From Fibrobacterota bacterium (lineage in GTDB: Bacteria; Fibrobacterota; Chitinivibrionia; Chitinivibrionales; Chitinispirillaceae): 64,000 nt of DNA. The notes below the pieces were generated by a model, which was given only the letters and a program-made list of their open reading frames with translations, did no database searches and was not told the origin of the DNA. The position numbers were made by a program, and so were the translations under genes. This document shows positions 1 to 7,669 of the stretch, piece after piece; position 1 is the first letter of the stretch; the number at the start of each line of letters is the position of its first letter. Where the stretch lies: NCBI GenBank assembly GCA_023412475.1, contig JAEYNR010000059.1:12481-76480 (forward strand). The letters are read 5' to 3'.

Positions 1-991
1 TGGATTTCTCTGTACCAATAGATGAAAACCATTCTGCGCCCCTCTGAAAGATTACTGCAATATTAGCCACGGTTTCAACATTATTGATAATTGTAGGTTT
101 ATCCCACAACCCGCGATCGGATGGGAAAGGAGGACGAGGCCGTGGTGTTCCACGGGCACCTTCAATAGATGCTAACAGAGCAGTCTCTTCACCACATACA
201 AAAGCGCCAGCACCCAGCCGGATTTCCAAATCGAAATTAAAAGATGAGCCTAAAATGGATTTGCCAAGAAAGCCTCTATCGTAAGCCTGCTTCAAAGCCT
301 TTTCCACTCGTTTTATAGCCAGCGGATATTCGGCACGTATGTAGAGGAAACCTTGACTTGCACCGACAGCATAAGCGGCAATGATCATCCCTTCGACGAT
401 AGAATGAGGGTCCCCTTCCAGAACACTTCGATCCATATAAGCACCCGGATCTCCTTCGTCGGCATTACAAACCACATATTTTTCGTTTCCAAAAGAGCTT
501 CTGGCCAGATTCCATTTTAACCAGGTAGGAAAACCAGCTCCCCCTCTTCCCCTGAGACCGCTTTTTTTCATTTCTTCAATAACCTGCTCGGGCTTAAGGT
601 CAAGCAGACACTTTGCAACCGAGACATAACCGCTGCGGCTGATATAATCATCGATGTTTTCGGGGTCAACTACACCACAGTTACGAAGGACGATTCTGGT
701 TTGTATATGCTCATTGCGGTGAAGAAGATCCTCGATGGGAGTTCCCTGTTTTACAGTCACATTGAGAATCTGTTCTATTTGATTCAACTGCACATTTGCA
801 TAAACTATATCAAGTGGAATAATCTTTACTACCACACCTTTATTATAAACACCCAGATCCGCAGCCCGCACCACCTCAACATCATTTTCCATGCCCAGAT
901 CCCGTGCGGCCTTAATGAATTGGGACTGGTAATCTCTGGTGAGGTCACTGCTCAGTCCGGTGTCTTTAATCAGAATAACATTTTTACTCAT
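1..991 (-). CDS. hndC: HndC/HydB-type NAD(P)H-binding flavoprotein subunit of a NAD(P)-linked [FeFe] hydrogenase (partial)
   Basis: NuoF-like FMN/NAD(P)H-binding subunit; it passes electrons between NAD(P)H and the hydrogenase subunit. I translated it directly from the minus strand: ATG at 989-991, a GGAGG ribosome site about 10 nt upstream, then about 330 open codons running off the left edge. Seen motifs are GRGGAGFP (FMN/NAD loop), CNADEGDPGAYMDRS and GAFVCGEETALLASIEG. The first ~90 residues match the position of the thioredoxin-like domain of this family but contain no cysteine, so that cluster site appears lost. It follows hndB by 7 nt in an hndA-hndB-hndC order; an hndD hydrogenase catalytic subunit is expected just outside the window (inference). 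Confidence 0.9.
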   Translation of the reverse strand, partial: MSKNVILIKDTGLSSDLTRDYQSQFIKAARDLGMENDVEVVRAADLGVYNKGVVVKIIPLDIVYANVQLNQIEQILNVTVKQGTPIEDLLHRNEHIQTRIVLRNCGVVDPENIDDYISRSGYVSVAKCLLDLKPEQVIEEMKKSGLRGRGGAGFPTWLKWNLARSSFGNEKYVVCNADEGDPGAYMDRSVLEGDPHSIVEGMIIAAYAVGASQGFLYIRAEYPLAIKRVEKALKQAYDRGFLGKSILGSSFNFDLEIRLGAGAFVCGEETALLASIEGARGTPRPRPPFPSDRGLWDKPTIINNVETVANIAVIFQRGAEWFSSIGTEKS

Positions 992-998
992 AATAAAT

Positions 999-1349
999 TT
1001 ACCTCCTGACCGGCAGATCATAAATATGGTCGTTAACCAGACGTTTTCCGCATACATGCTCTTCCATAATACGTAGAGCAGTTTCCTGTTTGACCATTCC
1101 ATAGGTAACCACAGGAAGTCCCTCCACATAGACCTCTATTATCGGTTCAGCATAACACATCCCGACACATCCGGCCTTTTTAAGCTCGATTTGCACATCT
1201 CTGCGTTTTATCTCTTTTTCAAGTGTGTCAAAAACACCCTGGGCTCCGGCAGCAATACCACAAGTGCTCATGCCCACTTTAATATAGGAGTTCTGTGGGG
1301 GATTTGCCGAAGCAGCCTCCTGCAGCTCTTTTCTTGTCATTTTACTCAT
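999..1349 (-). CDS. hndB: HndB-type thioredoxin-like [2Fe-2S] ferredoxin subunit
   Basis: 116-residue thioredoxin-like [2Fe-2S] ferredoxin, the small electron-transfer subunit of NADP-reducing hydrogenases. Visible motifs are GMSTCGIAAGAQ near residue 30 and AGCVGMCYAEP near residue 60, the usual cysteine pattern of stand-alone HndB proteins. ATG at 1349 lies 6 nt after the hndA stop, with a GAGGGA ribosome site inside the end of hndA, so the two are cotranscribed. It may supply the thioredoxin-like cluster that is missing from the N-terminus of the following HndC (inference). Confidence 0.9.
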   Translation of the reverse strand: MSKMTRKELQEAASANPPQNSYIKVGMSTCGIAAGAQGVFDTLEKEIKRRDVQIELKKAGCVGMCYAEPIIEVYVEGLPVVTYGMVKQETALRIMEEHVCGKRLVNDHIYDLPVRR

Positions 1350-1355
1350 AATTAC

Positions 1356-1832
1356 TCATCCCTCTTTCTTGTATTTAGAAAGAATTGTTGCTACCTCTTC
1401 CCTTTTTACTTTTCCATGGATTTCCCCATTTACCATCATAACAGGAGCTAATCCGCAACACCCCAGACATCTGACCACATCCAGGTGAAAAAGGCCATCA
1501 GGTGTGGTCTGCCCTTCTTTAACATTAAGCATAGTTTTGACTTCCTCTACCAGCTCCGGCGCACCTTTTAGATAACATGCTGTACCCAGGCAGATAGAGA
1601 TGGTATACTTTCCAGGTGGATCGAGTTTGAAGTAATTATAGAATGTAATCACCTCATAGATCCTGGCCATAGGAATATCCAGGAGTTTGGAGAGCTTCAG
1701 AGAGACATCACGGGGTACGTAGCCATACTGATTCTGTATTTCATGAAGAATCATTATAAGGCTACCTTTTTTTTCACGCCACTTTTCTGCTAAAGCGGCA
1801 ATATCTTGAGTGGCTGAACCATTCTGCACCAT
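1356..1832 (-). CDS. hndA: HndA/NuoE-type [2Fe-2S] subunit of NAD(P)-linked hydrogenase
   Basis: 158-residue NuoE-family protein: an N-terminal helical bundle and a C-terminal thioredoxin-fold [2Fe-2S] domain. Cluster ligands are visible as CLGTACYLKGAPEL (Cys-x4-Cys) followed about 40 residues later by VRCLGCCGLAPV. Length is normal for the family. It is the first gene of the minus-strand hydrogenase operon, transcribed away from rex; a Rex-like operator lies 35-52 nt upstream of the ATG, which suggests NADH/NAD+ control. In family members this subunit partners HndC for NAD(P)H oxidation/reduction in the cytoplasm. Confidence 0.92.
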   Translation of the reverse strand: MVQNGSATQDIAALAEKWREKKGSLIMILHEIQNQYGYVPRDVSLKLSKLLDIPMARIYEVITFYNYFKLDPPGKYTISICLGTACYLKGAPELVEEVKTMLNVKEGQTTPDGLFHLDVVRCLGCCGLAPVMMVNGEIHGKVKREEVATILSKYKKEG

Positions 1833-1866
1833 AAAAAAACGTCCCTTCTATGGAGGAAGTCTGTTA

Positions 1867-1884
1867 TTGTGAAAGCAGTCACTT
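1867..1884. promoter_or_regulatory. Candidate Rex operator between hndA and rex
   Basis: The 18 bases read TTGTGA-AAGCAG-TCACTT, matching the known Rex operator layout TTGTGA-N6-TCACAA at 11 of 12 arm positions. It sits directly upstream of hndA and faces the divergent rex gene. Further TTGTGA half-sites occur at 1953-1958 and 1985-1990, the latter followed by the same AAGCA, and TCACAA at 1933-1938. A 17-bp palindrome, TATTTTA-GGC-TAAAATA, lies at 2032-2048. Binding is inferred from consensus and context only. Confidence 0.6.
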
Positions 1885-2175
1885 TAGTTGTGCATTTTTC
1901 ACCTTTTAGAATAATTAATATACACCCTTTGCTCACAACTGGCAATACTATCTTGTGACTAATTTAACATTAATCGTCTCGTTTTTGTGAAAGCAACAGC
2001 CTTAACTACCCCTCCTTATTCAAATGCGTGTTATTTTAGGCTAAAATAGCATATACTGTTGTTTAAATGGCTGGTTTATGTGAACTCATGCGCATTAATG
2101 TTGACCATCTGTTCTCCATACCCTATATTGTACGGCAAGAAACAACGGCCCCATATTGTGAACAGGAGTAATGTT

Positions 2176-2823
2176 ATGGTAACCAATAAAAATGCAATTC
2201 TACGTCTTTCCCGATATAAAAACGCCCTTTACCGGTTTAAAACAATAGGTTTTTTCAAGATCTTTTCCGATTACCTGGCCGATGCAGTCGGAGTTACCAG
2301 CGCTCAGGTACGTAAAGACTTCTCTCTTTTTGGCATTTCCGGAAACAAGCGGGGCGGATACCAGATCGATGCCTTAATTGAGAAGCTCAACGATATACTG
2401 GGAAAAAATGAGTTACAGAAAGTGATTTTAGCCGGAGCTGGGAATCTGGGAGCAGCTCTTATTAAGTATAAAGGTTTTGAAAAAGAGGGGATAAAAATCG
2501 TAGCAGCTTTTGACATAGATCCCGCCAAGCACAACCCCAAACTTCCGGTACCGGTTTTACCTCTTGAGGAGCTTGAGAGTTTTGTAAAAAGTCATAATAC
2601 AAAAATCGGAATCATCTGTGTTCCCGACATTGCCGCTCAACATACTCTTGATATAATGATAAAGGCTGGGATAAATGGTGTATTGAACTTTGCTCCCATA
2701 CAGCTTAAGACCGCTGAGAACTGTATAGTGAGTAATGTAAATCTGGAAACAGAGCTGGAGAACCTGATCTATTTTGTTAATGCTTTACAGAAAACACAAA
2801 ATGTGCGTATTACTGAGAACTGA
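2176..2823 (+). CDS. rex: Redox-sensing transcriptional repressor Rex
   Basis: Rex senses the NADH/NAD+ ratio and represses fermentation and hydrogenase genes when NADH is low. The ATG at 2176 (215 residues, MVTNKNAIL...) is preferred over upstream in-frame starts because AGGAG lies at 2164-2168 with 7-nt spacing, and 215 is the usual Rex length. An N-terminal winged helix (VTSAQVRKDFSLFG near residues 45-60) is followed by a Rossmann fold with GAGNLGAALIKY and a C-terminal domain-swap helix. It is divergent from the hydrogenase operon, with probable shared operators in between. Confidence 0.95.
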   Translation: MVTNKNAILRLSRYKNALYRFKTIGFFKIFSDYLADAVGVTSAQVRKDFSLFGISGNKRGGYQIDALIEKLNDILGKNELQKVILAGAGNLGAALIKYKGFEKEGIKIVAAFDIDPAKHNPKLPVPVLPLEELESFVKSHNTKIGIICVPDIAAQHTLDIMIKAGINGVLNFAPIQLKTAENCIVSNVNLETELENLIYFVNALQKTQNVRITEN

Positions 2824-2832
2824 AGATAACGG

Positions 2833-2867
2833 TTCAGGGTTCAGAGGTTTTAGCTCTGAACCCTGAA
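2833..2867 (+). terminator. Strong hairpin after rex
   Basis: A perfect 14-bp inverted repeat (TTCAGGGTTCAGAG at 2833-2846, CTCTGAACCCTGAA at 2854-2867) with a 7-nt loop begins 10 nt after the rex stop. There is no T-run immediately after it, so it may be a 3'-stabilising or Rho-assisted structure rather than a classical intrinsic terminator. Confidence 0.65.
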
Positions 2868-2930
2868 AGTGCGAGATATAATCGCGGTTTTAAAAGGATC
2901 TCTTCATTGTAATACCTGAATTTTTAATCA

Positions 2931-2949
2931 AATTATTACTCCGGCGAAT
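2931..2949. repeat. Single copy of the TTACTCCGGC dispersed repeat end
   Basis: AATTATTACTCCGGCGAAT matches the terminal sequence of the MITE-like element at 52089-52180 in its TATTACTCCGGC core. No inverted partner is visible nearby. Related intergenic copies occur at 20933 and 24698. Confidence 0.5.
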
Positions 2950-2992
2950 GTGTTTATTAAACATTATCAGAACACATTACCTGAAAATAAAA

Positions 2993-3907
2993 TCACCATC
3001 GTTTATGTTTGAAAAACAGAAGAGAAGCGGTCAGGGCCGTTATCGATAAAATCATAACCATTATAAAAGCAGCCGGATTATTCTGCAGCGGAATTTGTAC
3101 ATTCATTGAAAAGACACTGACCACAAAGGTAGGAACCATAATAGCTATAGTTATTATGTTAAGTGTTTTCAAAAGACTGTTAAGATTATTACTTACGATG
3201 GAGGCACGGGCTCCGGTAAGACTTGAAATGATAATTGAGTATATTTCGGTCTGTTTGAGACACTGGTTATTTTCGATCCAGATATCATCGAGAAACTCCT
3301 GATTATTTACACTGAAACCAATTTTGGCCGCATTGTTTTTCAGCTTTTCGATTAATACTGCATTTGAATGGATAGCGTTGAGGTAGTAAACCAGGCTCTT
3401 TTCCAGTGAGAACATGTGAACCAGGAATTTATTATCCACCGATGTATTGACTTTCTGCTCCAGCTCATCGGAGACCATGTTTATCACTCGCAAGTGTTGC
3501 AGGAAATGGGCTATGGAACGGTAAATTGTTTTGAGCATCACATCCAGCAGAGAATTTAACTCATAGCTGCTTCTGCCATCAAAAAGCGGCACATCATCAT
3601 TTATAAGGATTATCATCCTTTCCTTAAACACAAATATTCCCATAGAGGAAACTTTGAAGAGGAACTGTTCACCGGAAGAGAAATTTCGCGGACGTTTAAA
3701 AATAACAGCAAAATGGTTTTGTTCAAATTCCAGCCTCGAAAGCTCATCAGGATCAAATGCGGAATTGACGGTGTGTTCGTCAAGTTGAAAATTATCGGTC
3801 AGATAATCGATTTCATCTTTATCTGGACTGATAAAGACCAGAATCCTGGAATCCTTATTTACAGTAGGTACAATCGCTCCGTTTTTGACCTCAAACTTTT
3901 TAAGCAT
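2993..3907 (-). CDS. CorA-family divalent cation transporter (GMN-variant)
   Basis: 304-residue CorA-like inner-membrane protein: a long cytoplasmic alpha/beta and helical N-terminal region, then two C-terminal membrane helices (near residues 245-270 and 280-300). The loop signature, normally GMN after TM1, reads FSMN here, so the Gly is replaced by Ser. The start at 3907 (MLKKFEVKNG) has AAGG about 6 nt upstream; the longer in-frame start at 3943 has no ribosome site. Substrate is probably Mg2+, Co2+ or Ni2+ by family, but the motif change makes selectivity uncertain. It stands alone, convergent with rex. Confidence 0.85.
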   Translation of the reverse strand: MLKKFEVKNGAIVPTVNKDSRILVFISPDKDEIDYLTDNFQLDEHTVNSAFDPDELSRLEFEQNHFAVIFKRPRNFSSGEQFLFKVSSMGIFVFKERMIILINDDVPLFDGRSSYELNSLLDVMLKTIYRSIAHFLQHLRVINMVSDELEQKVNTSVDNKFLVHMFSLEKSLVYYLNAIHSNAVLIEKLKNNAAKIGFSVNNQEFLDDIWIENNQCLKQTEIYSIIISSLTGARASIVSNNLNSLLKTLNIITIAIMVPTFVVSVFSMNVQIPLQNNPAAFIMVMILSITALTASLLFFKHKRW

Positions 3908-4095
3908 AAAAAACCTTGAATTGGCGAAAAAAAACATATTCACAGCATGCAGTAAAAAACGAATGCGATTTTTCCTGCTACCAGATTAAAAGAAATAAAA
4001 AATCTGCAACCGCCATAATCCAAGATCGCGGAGATGGAACTTTTTTGTTTTGGAGGTCTGTAAAGCGCAAGCCGCTTTGCAGATAGCCGATGGCT

Positions 4096-4380
4096 CTACT
4101 CCGCTTTCTTTTTGGCTACTTTCTTTTTAGCAGGCGTTGCAGTTGAAGCCCTGGTACGTTTTGGCTTTGGTGCTTCTGTGGCAGTAGCCTCTTGCTTTTT
4201 AGCCGGTGCCGGTTCTTTCTTTACTTTCTCCGGTTGTTCTTTGGTCTTTGAGAATCTTTGCTCTTCTTTAATCTCTTTTTCAGCCTGATCCCAGTCCTGA
4301 ATATGGTAACCATGCTGACCACCTCGTGCCAGAAACAGTTCATAAGCACGTTTTGCGATTCTTTCCTGGAGAGACTCCAT
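4096..4380 (-). CDS. DUF2934 domain protein with Lys/Ala/Pro-rich tail
   Basis: 94-residue protein whose first ~45 residues (MESLQERIAKRAYELFLARG, then GGQHGYHIQDWDQAEKEI) match the DUF2934 pattern. The rest is a low-complexity basic tail rich in K, A, P and T, ending KKKVAKKKAE, reminiscent of histone-H1-like tails. The start at 4380 has GGAGG 8 nt upstream; a longer in-frame start at 4440 has no support. Function unknown; the basic tail suggests nucleic-acid binding (inference). Convergent genes surround it. Confidence 0.75.
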   Translation of the reverse strand: MESLQERIAKRAYELFLARGGQHGYHIQDWDQAEKEIKEEQRFSKTKEQPEKVKKEPAPAKKQEATATEAPKPKRTRASTATPAKKKVAKKKAE

Positions 4381-4708
4381 ATACCTGCCTCCTTTTTTTG
4401 GTGTTATCCAATTGATGTTCTTTAAACCTGAATCAGACAATTCTTACGCACCTGGTGGTGTTGTCCAATTCAGTTAAATATGTGATCTGTAGAAATCGGT
4501 ATTTTATAAGATACTTTAATAATACCTGTTACCTTATTTTTTAATTGATAATTATATATTATTGAACCAGTTATTATCAATGCACATCTTCTTTTTTAAA
4601 TAATCAGACCGTATTCTGAGTAACTGGCACATTCTTTATTAGGGTATTGGGTTAGAAAAAAAAGTATTTTCCTATCAACGACATTTTTTCACTTTTTCAG
4701 AAATTGCT
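4381..4708. other. AT-rich intergenic region upstream of iorA
   Basis: 328 nt without a supported gene. It should hold the promoters of the DUF2934 gene (minus) and of iorAB (plus). A direct echo of GGTGTTATCCAATTGAT / GGTGTTGTCCAATTCAG occurs at about 4399-4415 and 4452-4475. No further structure is recognised. Confidence 0.4.
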
Positions 4709-6436
4709 ATGAGCCAAAACGAAAAAACAATTCAATTTCTTTCGGGAGATGAAGCTCTGGGAAGAGGTGCTTTTGAGGCCGGGCTCAGTGTAGCCTGCGC
4801 TTATCCTGGTACTCCCTCCACAGAGATACTTCAGTATCTCTCAAAATTCAGTGAAGTCGACTCTCAATGGTCGGTAAACGAGAAGGTTGCTTTCGAAGTA
4901 GCTTTAGGGGCTGCCATCGGAGGCGTTCGCAGCCTCTATGCCTCAAAACATGTAGGTTTAAACGTGGCGATGGATCCACTGATGACCTCTTCATATACCG
5001 GAATAAACGCCGGTTTCGTAATAGTGGTCTGTGATGATCCCGGGTTGCATTCTTCTCAAAATGAGCAGGACACCCGCTGGGTCAGCATCTATAGCAAACT
5101 GCCAATGATCGAACCATCCAGCCCATCAGAGGCATACCTCTTTATTAAAGAGGCTTTCGAGATCAGCGAACAGTTTGATACACCGGTTCTGTTTCGTATG
5201 ACAACCAGGGTAGCTCATTCCAAGGAAGGTGTACAGATCTCAACACACACCGAAATGGATAAAAAAGATCTTCCTATCGACATATCAAAATACGTGATGG
5301 TTCCCGGGAATGCTTTCAAGCGCCATATCCTGGTGGAGAAGCGTATGGAAAAGCTAAGCAAACTCGCCGAAACTACAAGCCTCAACAGTCTTGAAAACGG
5401 TACTTCCGGAGCAGGTTTTCTGACAACCGGAGTTTCCTATCATTACATAAAAGAGATGTATCCGGATGCTTCGGTTTTAAAACTTGGATTCACCTATCCT
5501 TTCTGTGACTCTAAGATAAGGGAATTCTCCCGAGATCTCAAAGAGCTTTATATTGTCGAAGAGCTTGATCCATTCATAGAGGAACACGTCAAAACTCTTG
5601 GAATACCATTTAAAACCAAGGATAACAGTTACCGAATCGGTGAGCTGCAGCCCCAGGATATTACCCGCATAGTTGAGGGGTTGCCACGTATAGAGGTGAA
5701 ATCAACCGCACGTAAACCTGTTCTTTGTCGTGGGTGTCCACACAGATTTGTTTTCACAATTTTAAAAAGGCTCAAAGTTACTGTTGCCGGAGATATCGGA
5801 TGTTACACTCTGGGAGCAACTCCTCCGTTATCCGCACTTCACACCTGCGTCTGTATGGGTGCCGGAATTACGATACATGAAGGATTGCGACGTGCACATC
5901 CAGATCAAAAAATCATAGGTGTTATTGGTGATTCGACCTTTATCCATTCAGGAATAACAGGACTGATCAATGCGGTTTACAATAATGTGAAGGGTATTAT
6001 TATTATTCTGGATAATTCCACTACAGCCATGACGGGAGGTCAGAATCACCCGGCTACAGGCCTTACTATCACTAATCAGAAAGCACCCAGACTGCTTCTT
6101 GAGGAGATCTGTAAAAGCTGTGGCGTATCAAATGTAGATATATTGACTCCTTTCAAATTCAAGGAACTGGAATCACTGATACGGCAGAGATTGACAGAGG
6201 ATGCGCTTTCAGTCATAATCGCCAGAGAGCCATGCAGGCTGGTAGAGCAAAGGAAGAATCCTGCACCCGAGTATGACCAGGCCAAATGCAAAAAATGCGG
6301 TCTCTGTCTTAGTATCGATTGTCCTGGTGTTATCAAAACCGAAGATGGTTATGTTACAATTGACCAGGAGACATGTACCGGTTGTAATCTCTGTGTAGAA
6401 ATCTGTTCACCAAAAGCTTTGAGGCAACATGCGTAA
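4709..6436 (+). CDS. iorA: Indolepyruvate:ferredoxin oxidoreductase, alpha subunit
   Basis: 575-residue IorA. It catalyses TPP-dependent oxidative decarboxylation of aryl-pyruvates from aromatic amino-acid transamination to aryl-acetyl-CoA, with ferredoxin reduction. Order: N-terminal pyrimidine-binding domain (GAFEAGLSVACAYPGTPSTEI), central domain, TPP-binding domain (GDIGCYTLGATPPLSALHT, then GDSTFIHSGITGLINAVYNN), and a C-terminal 2[4Fe-4S] ferredoxin domain with CKKCGLCLSIDCPG and CTGCNLCVEICSP. Length is near the family norm. The last 8 nt overlap iorB. No clear Shine-Dalgarno precedes the ATG. It fits an anaerobe fermenting or assimilating aryl acids. Confidence 0.95.
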   Translation: MSQNEKTIQFLSGDEALGRGAFEAGLSVACAYPGTPSTEILQYLSKFSEVDSQWSVNEKVAFEVALGAAIGGVRSLYASKHVGLNVAMDPLMTSSYTGINAGFVIVVCDDPGLHSSQNEQDTRWVSIYSKLPMIEPSSPSEAYLFIKEAFEISEQFDTPVLFRMTTRVAHSKEGVQISTHTEMDKKDLPIDISKYVMVPGNAFKRHILVEKRMEKLSKLAETTSLNSLENGTSGAGFLTTGVSYHYIKEMYPDASVLKLGFTYPFCDSKIREFSRDLKELYIVEELDPFIEEHVKTLGIPFKTKDNSYRIGELQPQDITRIVEGLPRIEVKSTARKPVLCRGCPHRFVFTILKRLKVTVAGDIGCYTLGATPPLSALHTCVCMGAGITIHEGLRRAHPDQKIIGVIGDSTFIHSGITGLINAVYNNVKGIIIILDNSTTAMTGGQNHPATGLTITNQKAPRLLLEEICKSCGVSNVDILTPFKFKELESLIRQRLTEDALSVIIAREPCRLVEQRKNPAPEYDQAKCKKCGLCLSIDCPGVIKTEDGYVTIDQETCTGCNLCVEICSPKALRQHA

Positions 6437-6905
6437 TTTAAACGTTTACAACATACTTTTCTGCGGAACCGGCGGCCAGGGTGTCTTGAAGGCATCGGAG
6501 GTTTGCGGCGTTGCTGCAATTAATGCCGGATTTAAGGTAAAGAAATCGGAAGTACACGGAATGGCTCAAAGAGGCGGTTCCGTAGAATCGCATCTTCGTA
6601 TAGGTAAAGAAGTTTACTCTCCGCTTATTATCCCTGGTCAGGCAGATTTTCTGGTCTCCTTTCACCAGGGGGAAACTGTTCGGATGAGACATTTTCTCAG
6701 TCCACAGGGAGTGGATTTCACACCGTTTCTGGAAAAGGCATCCCAGTTACCTGATCACCGTTTCGTAAATACTTTTTTCCTGGGAATTCTGGCATCCAAG
6801 CTTCCCATATCTGAAGGACACTGGTATGAAGCCATAAAAAGTGTAATAGGAAAAAAGATTGATGAAAACATAGCGTTCTTCAGGATGGGTTTCGAAACAA
6901 TATAA
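6429..6905 (+). CDS. iorB: Indolepyruvate:ferredoxin oxidoreductase, beta subunit
   Basis: 158-residue IorB, the gamma-domain partner of IorA. The N-terminal GTGGQGVLKASEVCGVAA and central SEVHGMAQRGGSVESHLRIG motifs are diagnostic of the 2-oxoacid:ferredoxin oxidoreductase gamma domain. It is shorter than the typical ~190-200 residues, ending at FFRMGFETI without the usual C-terminal helices, yet the frame is clean. The start overlaps iorA by 8 nt, indicating translational coupling. Confidence 0.92.
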   Translation: MRNLNVYNILFCGTGGQGVLKASEVCGVAAINAGFKVKKSEVHGMAQRGGSVESHLRIGKEVYSPLIIPGQADFLVSFHQGETVRMRHFLSPQGVDFTPFLEKASQLPDHRFVNTFFLGILASKLPISEGHWYEAIKSVIGKKIDENIAFFRMGFETI

Positions 6906-6923
6906 AATATAAAGAGAAAATAT

Positions 6924-7029
6924 CTAATCGGATAAAATGCGAAAGAATATTTAAACAAAGAATCGAAATTTGAGGTTCAACCGTTTAGGTATTTTTTCTG
7001 ATTCTCTCTTATTGCTTTTATCCGATTAG
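6924..7029. repeat. Long-range inverted repeat downstream of iorB
   Basis: CTAATCGGATAAAA at 6924-6937 is matched perfectly in inverse by TTTTATCCGATTAG at 7016-7029. The 78-nt interior is AT-rich with partial further pairing. Similar TATCTAATC strings occur near 24725 and 61895. It fills the 288-nt gap between iorB and the receiver gene; role unknown. Confidence 0.5.
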
Positions 7030-7193
7030 TTTATGATACTCTGCGATTTTCTCTGATTTCATAACACCATTTCAAACAAATTAATCCGCACTAACCTCCG
7101 TAGTCTTAAATAGAAGATCTTTAAGAAGAATTCAGTTTGCATGGCTCTTGCCCCCATTACTGCAAAACAGGCATTAAGAAAATGTAAAAGATC

Positions 7194-7571
7194 ATGGATA
7201 GCTATAAAATCATGATAATAGATGATGACCCGGTTATTAGAGAACTTCTCTATTTTAACCTGAGTGTAAGAGGGTATGAAGTCATCTCTTGTGCCAGCGG
7301 CCCAATAGCACTGGAAATCTTCCCTCAGGAAAAACCGGATCTGATATTGCTAGATGTCATGATGCCAGAGATGGATGGGTGGGAAGTTCTGAAGATTTTC
7401 AGGGATCATTATGACTCCAGCGAGGTCAAAATTCTGATGTTAACAGCCAAAAGCACTGAGCGGGACAAGTTGATTGGAAAATCGATTCTAAAAGCAGACG
7501 AATATGTTACTAAACCTTTTGATTTGGAGTCGTTATTAAAATTGATCTCCGAATCATTACAACAGGAATAA
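7194..7571 (+). CDS. Single-domain CheY-like response regulator
   Basis: 125-residue receiver domain with no output domain. The acidic pocket is D10-D12, the phospho-acceptor is Asp54 in LILLDVMMPEMDG, the switch Thr is T84 (LMLTAKS) and the conserved Lys is K107 (YVTKPFD). All five canonical positions are intact. It lies 98 nt upstream of ptsI on the same strand. No kinase is encoded nearby, so the partner is unknown; the stand-alone form suggests phosphorelay or protein-protein signalling. Confidence 0.92.
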   Translation: MDSYKIMIIDDDPVIRELLYFNLSVRGYEVISCASGPIALEIFPQEKPDLILLDVMMPEMDGWEVLKIFRDHYDSSEVKILMLTAKSTERDKLIGKSILKADEYVTKPFDLESLLKLISESLQQE

Positions 7572-7669
7572 ACTTTAAAATCTGAGGCTATCAGGACAAA
7601 GCTGAGCACACATTTAATAAAAGCAGACTTTATGCTTTAACTTGTAGGATAACTCCAGGAGATCAGAGA

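Noticed and set aside
701..1009. Plus-strand frame inside the hydrogenase genes
   Set aside because: Antisense shadow of hndC; motifs and codon logic support the minus-strand gene.
2059..2175. 39-residue N-terminal extension of Rex
   Set aside because: The ATG at 2176 has a good ribosome site at normal spacing and gives the standard Rex length; the extension covers the operator region.
4062..4078. AAAGCG/CGCTTT hairpin as terminator of the DUF2934 gene
   Set aside because: Only 6 bp of stem and no T-run on the minus strand; too weak to call.
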